From JAVBKE01 sp031554215 (GTDB taxonomy: Bacteria; Bacillota; Bacilli; JARBTR01): a stretch of DNA of 39,929 nt. The stretch covers positions 1-39,929 of the forward strand of contig JAVBKF010000176.1 in NCBI GenBank assembly GCA_031554215.1, in the 5' to 3' direction. Shown here one piece after another: positions 6,894-14,726 of the stretch. The notes beneath the pieces are model-generated. The model made no database searches and was not told where the DNA came from. It saw only the letters and a program-made list of their open reading frames with translations. Every line of letters starts with the position of its first letter. The first letter of the stretch is position 1. The translations under genes were made by a program, and so were the position numbers.

Positions 6894-8037
6894 GGTTGAT
6901 ATCAGCCTAGGTTTCGATAAATTGACAGGAAAAAGGGTTCGAACCACTAGAAGAGGTTACTCGACTCTAAAGGAAGCAAAGCAGGCTCAAGCAGAGCTGA
7001 TTTCTCAGCATGGTAAAACAGCTTTCACTAGCAATAGTACTTTGCAATTTAAAGAGTATATTAATGAAATATTTTTACCGTGGTATAAGACCCAAACTAA
7101 GGAAAGTACTTATGAAAATAGATTGCATCTTGTTAATAAGCACTTTGAATTCTTTAGTAAACTTCAACTAAAGCAGATTTCACCAATAATGGTTCAAAAA
7201 TGGCAATCTAATCTTGTGAAGCGTTATTCGAATGAGTATGTAAGGTTACTCCATGCAATACTGACAGTTTCATTCAATCGTGCCTTTAGATTAGGACTAG
7301 TGTCAGTAAATCCAGCAAAAATAGCTGGAAATGTTAAGAAGCAAAAGAAAGAAGTTGAATTCTGGACTAAGGAAGAATTTGCTAAAGTGATTTCAACGAT
7401 CTATGTTCAAGATTTTTATCAACACTTTCTGTTTACAACACTGTGGTTGCTTTTTATGACAGGCATGAGGATTGGAGAAGCAAGTGGGCTACAATGGCAG
7501 GACATCGACCTTGAAAGCAAAATTATTAAAGTGACTAAGACTTTGCATTATAAAAATGCGAATGATTTTCAACTTACAACTCCAAAGACCAAGGCAAGTA
7601 GAAGAGAAATTGCTATTGATGAAGAGACGGCTCGGGTTTTACACTCATGGAAAGAAGCTCAAGATAAGCAAATACTGACTAAGTTTGTTTTAAGCTACAA
7701 CGGAATACCAACTCAAAAGTCCACAATCGCTTATGCAATTAGTAGATATGCCAAGCTTGCAGGTGTTAAACGTATCAAAATTCACGCATTACGACATTCT
7801 CACGCAGCCATGCTGGTTAATATGGGGGAGAACCCTCTAATCATAAAACAACGACTAGGGCATGAAGATATACAAACTACGCTAGGCACGTATGGGCATC
7901 TTTATCCGAATAGCAATGTTGAAGTTGCTGAAAAATTGAATGGGCGGGTAGAATTGAAACTAGCACAGAGTGATCAAACCACGAATACTAAAAATCAATT
8001 CACATCACAAACTGGAGTCAAATTGGAGTCAACTTAA
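6859..8037 (+). CDS. int: Tyrosine integrase of the element
   Basis: This is a 392-residue Tn916/phage-type recombinase. ATG 6859 is chosen for GAGGAG upstream; TTG 6835 is possible but unsupported. It has an N-terminal AP2-like arm-binding domain (about 3-48), a SAM-like core-binding domain (about 65-150), and a catalytic domain with box I Arg 204 (TGMRIGEA), a Lys near 243-245, HALRHSH (His 309, Arg 312), GH 334-335, and nucleophile Tyr 345 (GTYGHLY). All active-site residues are present. It inserts the element into the last codons of guaA at TATTCCCACTCGATA. Its own last codons (GVKLEST) are encoded by the arm repeat at 8013-8032. The relic at 1896-2375 is a divergent relative. Confidence 0.95.
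   Translation: MPIKKEKNGTYRVDISLGFDKLTGKRVRTTRRGYSTLKEAKQAQAELISQHGKTAFTSNSTLQFKEYINEIFLPWYKTQTKESTYENRLHLVNKHFEFFSKLQLKQISPIMVQKWQSNLVKRYSNEYVRLLHAILTVSFNRAFRLGLVSVNPAKIAGNVKKQKKEVEFWTKEEFAKVISTIYVQDFYQHFLFTTLWLLFMTGMRIGEASGLQWQDIDLESKIIKVTKTLHYKNANDFQLTTPKTKASRREIAIDEETARVLHSWKEAQDKQILTKFVLSYNGIPTQKSTIAYAISRYAKLAGVKRIKIHALRHSHAAMLVNMGENPLIIKQRLGHEDIQTTLGTYGHLYPNSNVEVAEKLNGRVELKLAQSDQTTNTKNQFTSQTGVKLEST
8013..8032 (+). repeat. Arm-type integrase repeat, right end of element
   Basis: GGAGTCA occurs at 8014-8020 and 8025-8031, an 11-base period, about 60 bases inside the right att core and inside the 3' end of int. Same motif, period and orientation as 2568-2586. Confidence 0.6.
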
Positions 8038-8040
8038 ATT

Positions 8041-8084
8041 AACAAGGCGATAAACCCCATCAAATCGGAGTTTATCGCCTTGTT
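8041..8084. terminator. Bidirectional terminator between int and guaA
   Basis: The arms 8041-8055 and 8070-8084 form a 15-bp perfect stem. It lies between the converging int and guaA genes and probably ends both transcripts. Confidence 0.7.
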
Positions 8085-8087
8085 TCA

Positions 8088-9620
8088 TTATTCCCACTCG
8101 ATAGTAGCAGGTGGCTTAGAAGTAATATCATAAACAATCCGGTTCACATTCTGCACCTCATTGACAATCCGTACAGAAACCTTCTCGAGCACATCATAAG
8201 GAATGCGTGACCAATCTGCTGACATCGCATCAACGCTATTGACAGCACGAAGTGCAACCGTATGACTATACGTTCTCTCATCGCCCATTACACCAACACT
8301 GCGAAGATTCGTGAGCACAGTGAAGTATTGGAAAATCTCCTTATCAAGGCCTGCCTTAGCAATCTCATCACGGAAGATGAAATCTGTTTCACGGAGTGTA
8401 TCCAGTTTTTCCTTCGTAATATCACCAATAATACGAATCGCAAGACCGGGCCCAGGGAAAGGCTGGCGGTCAACAAGAACGTCAGGTATCCCCAAAGTTC
8501 TACCTAATGCACGTACCTCATCCTTAAATAAATCTCGCAATGGTTCAATGATTTCTTTGAAATCAACGGCATCAGGTAAGCCGCCAACATTGTGATGGCT
8601 CTTAATCACTGCTGAATCCTTGGTGCCACTTTCAATGACATCCGCATAAATTGTGCCTTGGACAAGGAAATCAACCGTGCCGATTTTCTTCGCTTCTGCT
8701 TCAAATACACGAATGAATTCTTCCCCAATAATCTTGCGTTTTGTTTCAGGATCGCTAACCCCAGCTAATTTTGATAGAAACTGCTCTTCAACATCAGCTC
8801 GAACAAGGTTAATGTCATACTGATTGCGGAAGATTTCTTCTACTTGGTCACCTTCATCAAGGCGCATTAATCCATGGTCAACGAAAATACAAGTCAGTTG
8901 TTTACCAACTGCTTTATTAACAAGCACTGCGGCAACGGTAGAATCAACACCACCAGACAAGGCACACAATACCTTTTTGTCGCCGATTTTTTCTCGTAAT
9001 GCTTTGATCGTATTTTGAGCGATATCTTCCATAATCCAATCGCCGCTACATTCACAAATCTTATAAAGGAAATTATTCAAAATATCATTGCCTTGCGGTG
9101 TGTGGACGACTTCTGGGTGGAACTGCACACCATAAAGTTTTTTGTCATCATTTGCCATCGCGCCAACCGGACATGTGTCGGTACTTGCGATAATGTCAAA
9201 TCCTTTTGGGGGTGTACTCACGTAGTAAGTGTGGCTCATCCAAGAAATATTTTCAGCATTCAGGCCATTGAACAATTGACTACCAGTATCAAATTGAATC
9301 TTTGTTTTGCCGTATTCTTTCTGTGTTGCTTTCTCAACGGTGCCACCAAGCAAATGTCCCATGACTTGGCAACCGTAACAAATACCAAGAATCGGGATGC
9401 CAATTTCAAGTAGTTCTTTTTCAACAACCGGTGCGTTTGCATCGGTCACAACACTCGGTCCGCCAGTGAAAATAATCCCTTTTGGCTTGCGGCGCTTGAT
9501 CTCAGCGATCGGTGTATTGTAAGGGAGAACCTCACAGTAGACATGCAAATCTCGCACTCGTCTGGCAATTAACTGATTGTATTGTCCGCCAAAATCTAAC
9601 ACAATAACTAATTCATTCAT
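8088..9620 (-). CDS. guaA: GMP synthase (glutamine-hydrolysing)
   Basis: This is a 510-residue GuaA, which turns XMP into GMP using glutamine and ATP, the last step of guanine nucleotide synthesis. The class I glutamine amidotransferase domain comes first (GICYG with Cys 81; the FHPE His-Glu pair), then the ATP pyrophosphatase with its PP-loop (ALSGGVDST), then the dimerisation domain ending in TIEWE. The length matches the B. subtilis enzyme. ATG 9620 has GAGGTG upstream; TTG 9629 is rejected. The gene has its own strong promoter and a long leader with a large hairpin. The 3' end is an integration site used by two elements. Confidence 0.97.
   Translation of the reverse strand: MNELVIVLDFGGQYNQLIARRVRDLHVYCEVLPYNTPIAEIKRRKPKGIIFTGGPSVVTDANAPVVEKELLEIGIPILGICYGCQVMGHLLGGTVEKATQKEYGKTKIQFDTGSQLFNGLNAENISWMSHTYYVSTPPKGFDIIASTDTCPVGAMANDDKKLYGVQFHPEVVHTPQGNDILNNFLYKICECSGDWIMEDIAQNTIKALREKIGDKKVLCALSGGVDSTVAAVLVNKAVGKQLTCIFVDHGLMRLDEGDQVEEIFRNQYDINLVRADVEEQFLSKLAGVSDPETKRKIIGEEFIRVFEAEAKKIGTVDFLVQGTIYADVIESGTKDSAVIKSHHNVGGLPDAVDFKEIIEPLRDLFKDEVRALGRTLGIPDVLVDRQPFPGPGLAIRIIGDITKEKLDTLRETDFIFRDEIAKAGLDKEIFQYFTVLTNLRSVGVMGDERTYSHTVALRAVNSVDAMSADWSRIPYDVLEKVSVRIVNEVQNVNRIVYDITSKPPATIEWE
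8089..8103. other. att core inside the guaA 3' end
   Basis: This is the second copy of the 15-bp core. It covers the last four guaA codons plus two bases of the stop, so guaA stays intact after insertion. Confidence 0.85.
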
Positions 9621-9668
9621 TCTTTGCACCTCTAATATTTATTTTTTCTCTAACAAATTGCTAGAAAT

Positions 9669-9729
9669 GTGTGGATAAAGGTATTCGATAAGGCGTTCTT
9701 ACGTTGGTATCGAATGACTTTATTCACAC
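9669..9729 (-). promoter_or_regulatory. Large hairpin in the guaA leader
   Basis: Arms 9669-9690 and 9708-9729 pair over 22 positions with three mismatches around a 17-base loop. It lies within the inferred guaA 5' untranslated region, about 50 bases before the start. I do not see the conserved loops of the purine riboswitch. It may control read-through or RNA stability; otherwise it could be a terminator relic. Confidence 0.5.
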
Positions 9730-9763
9730 ACTTTTAGGCTGGTTCATTTTTAATAGTTACTTG

Positions 9764-9792
9764 ATTCTAACAAAAGCGAAAAAAGCCGTCAA
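9764..9792 (-). promoter_or_regulatory. guaA promoter
   Basis: On the minus strand, TTGACG (9787-9792) and TAGAAT (9764-9769) are 17 bases apart, a near-consensus housekeeping promoter. The transcript would begin near 9757, leaving a leader of roughly 135 bases. Confidence 0.7.
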
Positions 9793-9799
9793 CAGGTTT

Positions 9800-9828
9800 T
9801 CATAAATGGCTGTGTTGGTTCATAAGTT
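9800..9828 (+). promoter_or_regulatory. Sigma-E-like promoter of spoVID
   Basis: TCATAAA (9800-9806) and CATAAGTT (9821-9828), 14 bases apart, resemble the mother-cell sigma-E consensus. spoVID is sigma-E dependent in B. subtilis. It overlaps the divergent guaA promoter region. Confidence 0.5.
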
Positions 9829-9893
9829 GTTAGAGGAATTTTTTATTTTTATTAGAGGGTCGCCTAATGTTTTTTATATTTGGAGGGGAAAGT

Positions 9894-11000
9894 ATGAGTG
9901 AGGATCAAAACTGTTTACGGTTTTCTTTAGAAGAGGATGTTCATTTTCAAAAAGGTGAAGAGGTTTGTGAAGTGTTATCGATTTCTCTTGAACCAAATGT
10001 GACTTGTCATGAGTTTGATCAGTACGTCATTTTAAGAGGAACTTTAGAACTGGTCGGAGAGTATGTGCCTTGTGACACGGATACGCCAGAAACGGATTTC
10101 TATGCGGTCCAAAATTGTGCTTCCGTGACGCCTTGCGAGGGAAGTAGTAATTGTCAATTCTTCTATGCATTTCCTGTTGATATTACGATTCCTGCAGAAC
10201 GCGTTCGCAGCGGCGAAGAGCTCAATATGGGTGTGCAGACGTTGGATTGTACAATCAATGAAGATAGCTGCTTACATATTTGTGCGGAACTTTACATCAA
10301 TGGTGTTTATGAGCGTGAGCTACCAGCAGAAGAACAAGATCAGTTACATGTTGAAGTGGCACTCGAGGATACACCAGATGACCAGGAAGCTTTTTTGGCA
10401 CGCAACGCAGATTATGCACTACCAGAGGAGGCTCTAGTGCCAGTTGCTGAGTTAGAGCCACTTAAAAGCTATCAGAACCCTGATTTTTCTGGATTTCAAT
10501 TTGATGCCGAGGTTCAGTCTGCACCTTCACTAGAAACAGAAGATCTGCGAGTGGCAGATGAACAAACGCTTGCTTCTGGGTTTGCACCGAATAGCAGTGT
10601 CATACATGGTAGTACAGATGTTCCAGCGCCTTATACCACTTTAGGGCAACAAACGAATGCTACACCACATTTAGTTCCTGCTACTGATATGGATGTATCA
10701 GAAGCATCTGCTCTGTCTATGGATACAAATGAAACAACAGTCTTGGACGGTGGTGGAAAGCAATTAGCAGGATCTGTGAGTGTTGGTGAACAACAAGGGG
10801 AAGTAGCGCCTTTGTTTGGCTATCAGCAGCCACTATCTCATGAATACCCGCAGGCATCAGGATGGCAACAGCATGAAGAGTCACAAGCGCCATACCCATC
10901 AGAATACCAGCAACAGTTGCAAGCACAGCAACAAGTGCCATACCCATCAGAATATCAGCAGCAGCTGCAAGCAGATCAGCAAGCGTCATACCGAGTATAA
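9894..11000 (+). CDS. spoVID: SpoVID, N-terminal part ending at in-frame stop
   Basis: SpoVID is a mother-cell protein that drives encasement of the forespore by the coat and binds SafA. ATG 9894 follows GGAGGGG. Residues 1-140 match the SpoVID N-terminal domain (RFSLEEDVHFQKGEEV, LSISLEPNV, LRGTLELVGEY, FPVDITIP). An acidic, low-complexity middle follows. The frame stops at TAA 10998-11000 (codon 369), inside the third unit of a 16-residue Gln-rich repeat, where sister units have GAA. Beyond the stop the same frame stays open to 12926, including the C-terminal LysM. If the stop is real, this 368-residue product lacks the C-terminal targeting region; alternatives are a sequencing error in a repeat, or read-through. 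Confidence 0.85.
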   Translation: MSEDQNCLRFSLEEDVHFQKGEEVCEVLSISLEPNVTCHEFDQYVILRGTLELVGEYVPCDTDTPETDFYAVQNCASVTPCEGSSNCQFFYAFPVDITIPAERVRSGEELNMGVQTLDCTINEDSCLHICAELYINGVYERELPAEEQDQLHVEVALEDTPDDQEAFLARNADYALPEEALVPVAELEPLKSYQNPDFSGFQFDAEVQSAPSLETEDLRVADEQTLASGFAPNSSVIHGSTDVPAPYTTLGQQTNATPHLVPATDMDVSEASALSMDTNETTVLDGGGKQLAGSVSVGEQQGEVAPLFGYQQPLSHEYPQASGWQQHEESQAPYPSEYQQQLQAQQQVPYPSEYQQQLQADQQASYRV

Positions 11001-11264
11001 TATCAGCAACAACAGCAAGCTCAGCAACAAGTGCCATACTCAGCAGAATATCAGCAGCAACCGCAAGCAGATCAACAAGCGCCATACCCATCAGAATATC
11101 AGCAGCAGCCGCAAGCAGATCAGCAAGCGCCCTATCCATCAGAATATCAGCAACAACAGCAAGCGCAGCAACAAGTGCCATACTCAGCAGAATATCAGCA
11201 ACAACAGCAAGCGCAGCAACAAGCGCCATACCGAGCAGAATATCAGCAACAACTGCAAGCGCAG
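10881..11264 (+). repeat. Eight 48-nt repeats in spoVID (QQAPYPSEYQQQPQAD)
   Basis: There are eight tandem units of 48 bases starting at 10881, encoding variants of QQ(A/V)PY(P/S/R)(S/A)EYQQQ(P/L/Q)QA(D/Q). Unit 3 (10977-11024) carries the stop codon and the altered residues SYRV. The reading frame is kept across all units, so copy number can vary without frameshift. Confidence 0.9.
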
Positions 11265-12926
11265 CAACTAGCACAGTCCAATGCAGTACCACACTTGCAA
11301 CAAGAACCACAATGGCGTGGTGCGCCACAGGGGTCTACCAATGATTGGTCGTCGCAGTATCAATCACCTTATCCTTCACCATCACCACAGGGGCAATGGC
11401 AGGAACCACAACAAGGCGATGGACCAACTTACATGGCGCAAGCAGCATCTGAGTATCAACAGCCACCTGAATGGCAAGGTGTACCTTATAGTGAGCATGC
11501 TAATGTGCAGCAGTCACAGCAGCCTTTGTATGGTTCTGGTACTACCCCGCAAGGAGCTGTATCACCACTTCCAGGAGCACAAGGCGGAAGGCAAAAGCCA
11601 TATTCATCTTTACAGCCTGAGGTTCAGCAGCCGCCTCAGTGGCGTTTCACGCAGCACCAGGAGCAAAATGACTGGTCACGAGGAGCGGGTCAGCAAACAA
11701 GCTATCCTGAGAGAACAACGACATTTAGCCAGCCTGTTTATCCACCAACTGATGCTAGGCAACCAGGTGTGCAGGCACCATGGCAAAGTGAAAATGTAGC
11801 GCCGCCGGGTGTATATGAGCAACAAGCATTTGCGCCTAGTCAACAAACTTCACCGAAAGCTGAACAATGGCAGAATAATCTAACTGCGCAGCAAGCAGCG
11901 TGGCAACAAGCCTACCAGGCTTATCAAGAACAACAAATCCGTTTGCAGTCACAGCAGTTTCAACAAGTGAATCCTTATGGGGTCTGGTCACAGGGAAATG
12001 GAGCTGAGGGAGCTGGGGGTAGCGGGCAATTAGCAGAACAAGAGGCTCCGTCATTCGTAGTAAGCAATCAAACAGAAGCATCAGAGGTGCTTAATGAAGC
12101 GTATTTAACACAGCAAGATGAAGCAGCAAATGCACAAGAAGAAGGCTACCTTGCACAGCAATATGATGCAGCATACGCACAGGAAGAAGCGTATCTTGCA
12201 CAACAAGATGATCTAGCATACGCACAAGAAGAAGCGTACCTTGCACGTGAGGATAATGCTGCCTATGCACAAGAAGTTGACGAGGCTGTTGAAGCAGGAT
12301 TGGATCAATTAGAGACACTCGAAACAGAATATGAAGCAGAGGATGTAGAAGCAGTGGCACAAGAATATTCAGTTCGCTTAGAACAAGATGTATTAGACGA
12401 AGAATTACAACCGTATTATGAAGAAGAGGAAGAAATTCATTTTGCCTTTACACCAGAGGAAAGTGACCAGGAAGAAGAATCTCAACCTGCTTATGCAGAT
12501 TTAGATGAGGACGAAGCATTACTGTACCGAGAGCTTGCTTTAGACGAGGAAACGGATAGTTATGATCAAGTCATATTCCCATTTAGTGTTGCACCGGAAG
12601 AGCCAGTAGAAGAAGCGCAGGAGACATTCCATGTTGAGGTTAATTACAGCACAGAGCCTAAGGGAGTAGATCAGCCAGCACTTGTATTTGAAGAACTATC
12701 AAGTTCAAATGGAGAGAGTGCCCCGAAAGTTTCTACAGTTTCTGATATTTTTTCTACGCGGAGCGAAGCGAGTACCTGTCTCAAAGTGTATATTGTGCAG
12801 CGCGGTGACTCGCTGGAGAATTTGGCGCAAAGATATTCAATTAGCTCGCAAAAGATTGCCCGATATAATCGTTTACAACCAAATGCGCAAATTGTTGAAG
12901 GCACAATTCTTTACATCCCAAACTAA
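11031..12926 (+). CDS. spoVID: SpoVID, C-terminal part with LysM domain
   Basis: This is the in-frame continuation of spoVID after the stop at 10998. It has no ribosome binding site of its own; GTG 11031 is only the first possible start. It carries the rest of the Gln-rich repeats, a Pro/Gln-rich segment, four EAYLAQQDDAAYAQE-type repeats (12096-12275), a strongly acidic region (about 12300-12560), the conserved FHVEVNYS stretch, and a LysM domain at the very end (residues 963-1010 of the joined protein: YIVQRGDSLENLAQRY ... GTILYIP). In B. subtilis the C-terminal region, including LysM, helps place the coat. The joined protein would be about 1010 residues, against about 575 in B. subtilis. 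Confidence 0.75.
   Translation: MPYSAEYQQQPQADQQAPYPSEYQQQPQADQQAPYPSEYQQQQQAQQQVPYSAEYQQQQQAQQQAPYRAEYQQQLQAQQLAQSNAVPHLQQEPQWRGAPQGSTNDWSSQYQSPYPSPSPQGQWQEPQQGDGPTYMAQAASEYQQPPEWQGVPYSEHANVQQSQQPLYGSGTTPQGAVSPLPGAQGGRQKPYSSLQPEVQQPPQWRFTQHQEQNDWSRGAGQQTSYPERTTTFSQPVYPPTDARQPGVQAPWQSENVAPPGVYEQQAFAPSQQTSPKAEQWQNNLTAQQAAWQQAYQAYQEQQIRLQSQQFQQVNPYGVWSQGNGAEGAGGSGQLAEQEAPSFVVSNQTEASEVLNEAYLTQQDEAANAQEEGYLAQQYDAAYAQEEAYLAQQDDLAYAQEEAYLAREDNAAYAQEVDEAVEAGLDQLETLETEYEAEDVEAVAQEYSVRLEQDVLDEELQPYYEEEEEIHFAFTPEESDQEEESQPAYADLDEDEALLYRELALDEETDSYDQVIFPFSVAPEEPVEEAQETFHVEVNYSTEPKGVDQPALVFEELSSSNGESAPKVSTVSDIFSTRSEASTCLKVYIVQRGDSLENLAQRYSISSQKIARYNRLQPNAQIVEGTILYIPN
12096..12275 (+). repeat. Four 45-nt repeats in spoVID (EAYLAQQDDAAYAQE)
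   Basis: Four tandem 45-base units encode EAYLTQQDEAANAQE and variants. This is a second in-frame repeat array in the same gene, acidic rather than Gln/Pro-rich. Confidence 0.85.
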
Positions 12927-12930
12927 AAGG

Positions 12931-12961
12931 ATAAACAGCAGACATTTCTGCTGTTTATTTT
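12931..12961 (+). terminator. Terminator after spoVID
   Basis: A perfect 12-bp stem (12931-12942 with 12947-12958) and a T-rich tail lie five bases after the spoVID stop, so ysxE may be expressed separately or by read-through. Confidence 0.75.
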
Positions 12962-12989
12962 CTACTAAATCAGTAATGGAGTGAGCATT

Positions 12990-14033
12990 GTGGCAACTAC
13001 TGAATCAGTCGTCCGGCAGTATCTGGAGAATTATCAGTTACGGTTAGAATTTTACGAAGAATTTGGGAAAGTGATCAAGGTGTATACCAATAATGGTATC
13101 TTCGGGGTGAAATCAATTCCTGCACGTAAAGGGGTTGATTTTGTCAAGCAAATTCAGGCGTTATATCAAAGGGGATATAACCGGATTGTCCCAGTGTTTC
13201 CGGCAATGGATCAGCGTTATGGCGTGATAGTAGGCGACCAAATGTGGTATCTTACGCCGTGGCTGCCTGATGAGGTAAAAGGCGAATCGGAGCAGCGCAA
13301 TAAGCAAATGTTTCGAGAACTAGCGCGTTTGCATACGTTGTCAGTGAAGGATAAAGAAATTTCAAGTGAAGAGAGAGAGGATCATTATGAAAGCACCAAA
13401 TCGAGGTGGGAACGACAGAAAAGTTTTCTAGAAGAGTTTGTCCGAATGGCTGACAATAAATGGTATATGTCACCGTTTGAATTGCAGTATACTGCCTATC
13501 ACCATGATATTTTACAAGCAATGAATTACTCGGTTCAAAAACTGAATGATTGGTATGAAGAGACAAAGGATGACAAGAAAATGCGTACGGTGATTACGCA
13601 CGGAAAGGTTTCTATCAATCATTTTCTTTATTCTGAAAACGGCTATGGACATTTTATAAATATGGAAGAAGCAGGCGAAGCGGCACCACATTTTGATTTA
13701 TTGCCATTTGTGATTGGACAACTGAAAACCTACCCGAAGCAAGCGGATGATATTCTAGAACTGCTCAGTACTTATCAGCAGTATTTTCCGTGGCGAGAAG
13801 GGGAACTGGTATTGTTTAATAGTTATCTCGCAAGTCCAGAAAACTGTGTCCGTGTCGTGGAGGAATTTTTTCATAAAAAAAGTGATCTGACTGAGTCGGC
13901 ACTATGTCGTAAGTTACAAACACAATATTGGTTACTCAAGAACGCTGAATACATGATCATGAAAATTGAACAGGCGAAAGCTGCACAAGCGCAGGCAGCA
14001 GAAGCCGCAGCTGCAGCGGCAAGTGCAACGTGA
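12990..14033 (+). CDS. ysxE: YsxE-like spore coat protein
   Basis: This 347-residue protein is related to B. subtilis YsxE (338 residues) and the CotS group, which have a kinase/aminoglycoside-phosphotransferase-like fold but act as coat components. Shared features include FGKVIKVYTNNGIFGVKS near the N-terminus, WYLTPWLPDE, SPFELQYTAY, the ITHGKVSINHFLY region where kinases have HGD, and LLKNAEYMIMKIEQAK at the end. GTG 12990 is preferred because GGAG lies eight bases upstream; GTG 12981 is possible. The C-terminus ends in an Ala-rich tail not expected in the family. Its position after spoVID and before valS matches B. subtilis, supporting a role in coat assembly. Confidence 0.88.
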   Translation: MATTESVVRQYLENYQLRLEFYEEFGKVIKVYTNNGIFGVKSIPARKGVDFVKQIQALYQRGYNRIVPVFPAMDQRYGVIVGDQMWYLTPWLPDEVKGESEQRNKQMFRELARLHTLSVKDKEISSEEREDHYESTKSRWERQKSFLEEFVRMADNKWYMSPFELQYTAYHHDILQAMNYSVQKLNDWYEETKDDKKMRTVITHGKVSINHFLYSENGYGHFINMEEAGEAAPHFDLLPFVIGQLKTYPKQADDILELLSTYQQYFPWREGELVLFNSYLASPENCVRVVEEFFHKKSDLTESALCRKLQTQYWLLKNAEYMIMKIEQAKAAQAQAAEAAAAAASAT

Positions 14034-14043
14034 TGGATACCCA

Positions 14044-14232
14044 TTAAATAATTTCTTGTTTAAATGCCATTGCGATTAGAATGAGAATGATGAGGAACAA
14101 TAAGTCGACGGTTGTTGGAATGAAAAATGTCCGAATGCCTTGGAAGATGCAGAATGGAATAATGAATTGTTTGGCGATGTCTCGGATATTTCTCATCCAT
14201 GGCGGGATGGAAAACTTATTGAATTTTTTCAT
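14044..14232 (-). CDS. Small membrane protein, possibly YszA-like
   Basis: This 62-residue protein has a basic N-terminus (MKKFNKFSIPPWMRNIRDIAK) and one or two hydrophobic segments (about 22-34 and 42-57), the second containing LLFLIILILIAMAF. The ribosome binding site is weak (GGTGA). Its place between ysxE and valS is where B. subtilis has a small membrane gene (yszA), but I cannot confirm homology by eye. It converges with ysxE, 10 bases apart. Function unknown. Confidence 0.55.
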   Translation of the reverse strand: MKKFNKFSIPPWMRNIRDIAKQFIIPFCIFQGIRTFFIPTTVDLLFLIILILIAMAFKQEII

Positions 14233-14288
14233 ATGATTGTCACCAGTCCTTTGTTGCTAGTTTATTCATGTTTTTCGTTTATGTGAAA

Positions 14289-14317
14289 TTGACAAATCGG
14301 TCATTTGCCTTTATGAT
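14289..14317 (+). promoter_or_regulatory. valS promoter
   Basis: TTGACA (14289-14294) and TATGAT (14312-14317) with 17-base spacing: a near-consensus housekeeping promoter just before the T-box leader. Confidence 0.85.
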
Positions 14318-14323
14318 AGGGTA

Positions 14324-14634
14324 CATTAAAAGCTGTGATTGGGAAGAGTAAATGCCTAAACCCATATAGAGAGAGAAACTACTAGCTGCAAGGTTTCTTA
14401 TGAAGGTTTTCATTGAATGTCACCCATGAGCTGTTCTCGTGAATTGTGCTGGCATATGCCGGGAAGTAGTGAGAGCCGGACTACCATACCAGCATGTGTC
14501 GTATGTTGATTGCGATAGATGCGCCTAGTGTCCGTTACCAATGAATGAAGTGCCAAAGCTTTTTTGCTTTGGAATGAAGGTGGTACCGCGAGCTAACCGT
14601 TTCGTCCTTTGATTTGAGGATGAGGCGTTTTTTA
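14324..14634 (+). ncRNA. T-box leader of valS, GUC specifier
   Basis: The T-box sequence GAATGAAGGTGGTACCGCGA lies at 14572-14591. Stem I contains GAATGTCACC, where GTC (14419-14421) is the valine specifier codon. The terminator stem (14598-14608 with 14617-14627) is followed by six T at 14628-14633. Uncharged tRNA-Val(GAC) pairing at the specifier and T-box would favour the antiterminator and switch valS on when valine charging is low. Confidence 0.95.
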
Positions 14635-14726
14635 TTGCCGTTTTTTAGTCAGGCGTTTGACGTGTGGTACACGCTAAAGCGGAAGGAAAAAGATTGAATT
14701 TTTTTAAATAAAAAGGAGTGGTTGAT

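Larger units (their letters stand above)
2462..8103. mobile_element. 5.6 kb integrated element in guaA with SIR2 cargo
   Basis: The element is bounded by the 15-bp core repeats at 2462-2476 and 8089-8103. Its gene order is SIR2-domain protein and CI-like repressor on the minus strand; then DUF3173 excisionase-like gene, origin-like hairpin, HUH replication initiator, two small genes and tyrosine integrase on the plus strand. There are no capsid, terminase or type IV secretion genes, so it is not a full prophage or conjugative element. The set fits a small mobilisable or satellite-like integrative element that excises, replicates by rolling circle and depends on a helper for transfer. It looks visibly more AT-rich than guaA and the spore genes beside it. 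The two outermost genes end in sequence that doubles as integrase arm repeats. Confidence 0.85.

Noticed and set aside
2462..8103. Complete prophage or conjugative element
   Set aside because: No capsid, portal, terminase, lysis or type IV secretion genes in the 5.6 kb.
9621..9760. Purine riboswitch before guaA
   Set aside because: The conserved loop sequences of that riboswitch are not present; only a long simple stem is seen.
10881..11264. Regular 48-nt repeats as a CRISPR array
   Set aside because: Units are contiguous and in frame, with no unique spacers and no cas genes.
10717..11328. Long antisense and alternative frames across the spoVID repeats
   Set aside because: Their repeats (LVAALAVVADIL and similar) are the shadow of the 48-nt coding array; no ribosome binding sites.
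12761..12772. GAGCGAAGCGAG shared by the element's origin region (5389-5400) and spoVID
   Set aside because: In spoVID it encodes part of a normal SEAS stretch before the LysM; a 12-base match is most likely chance.
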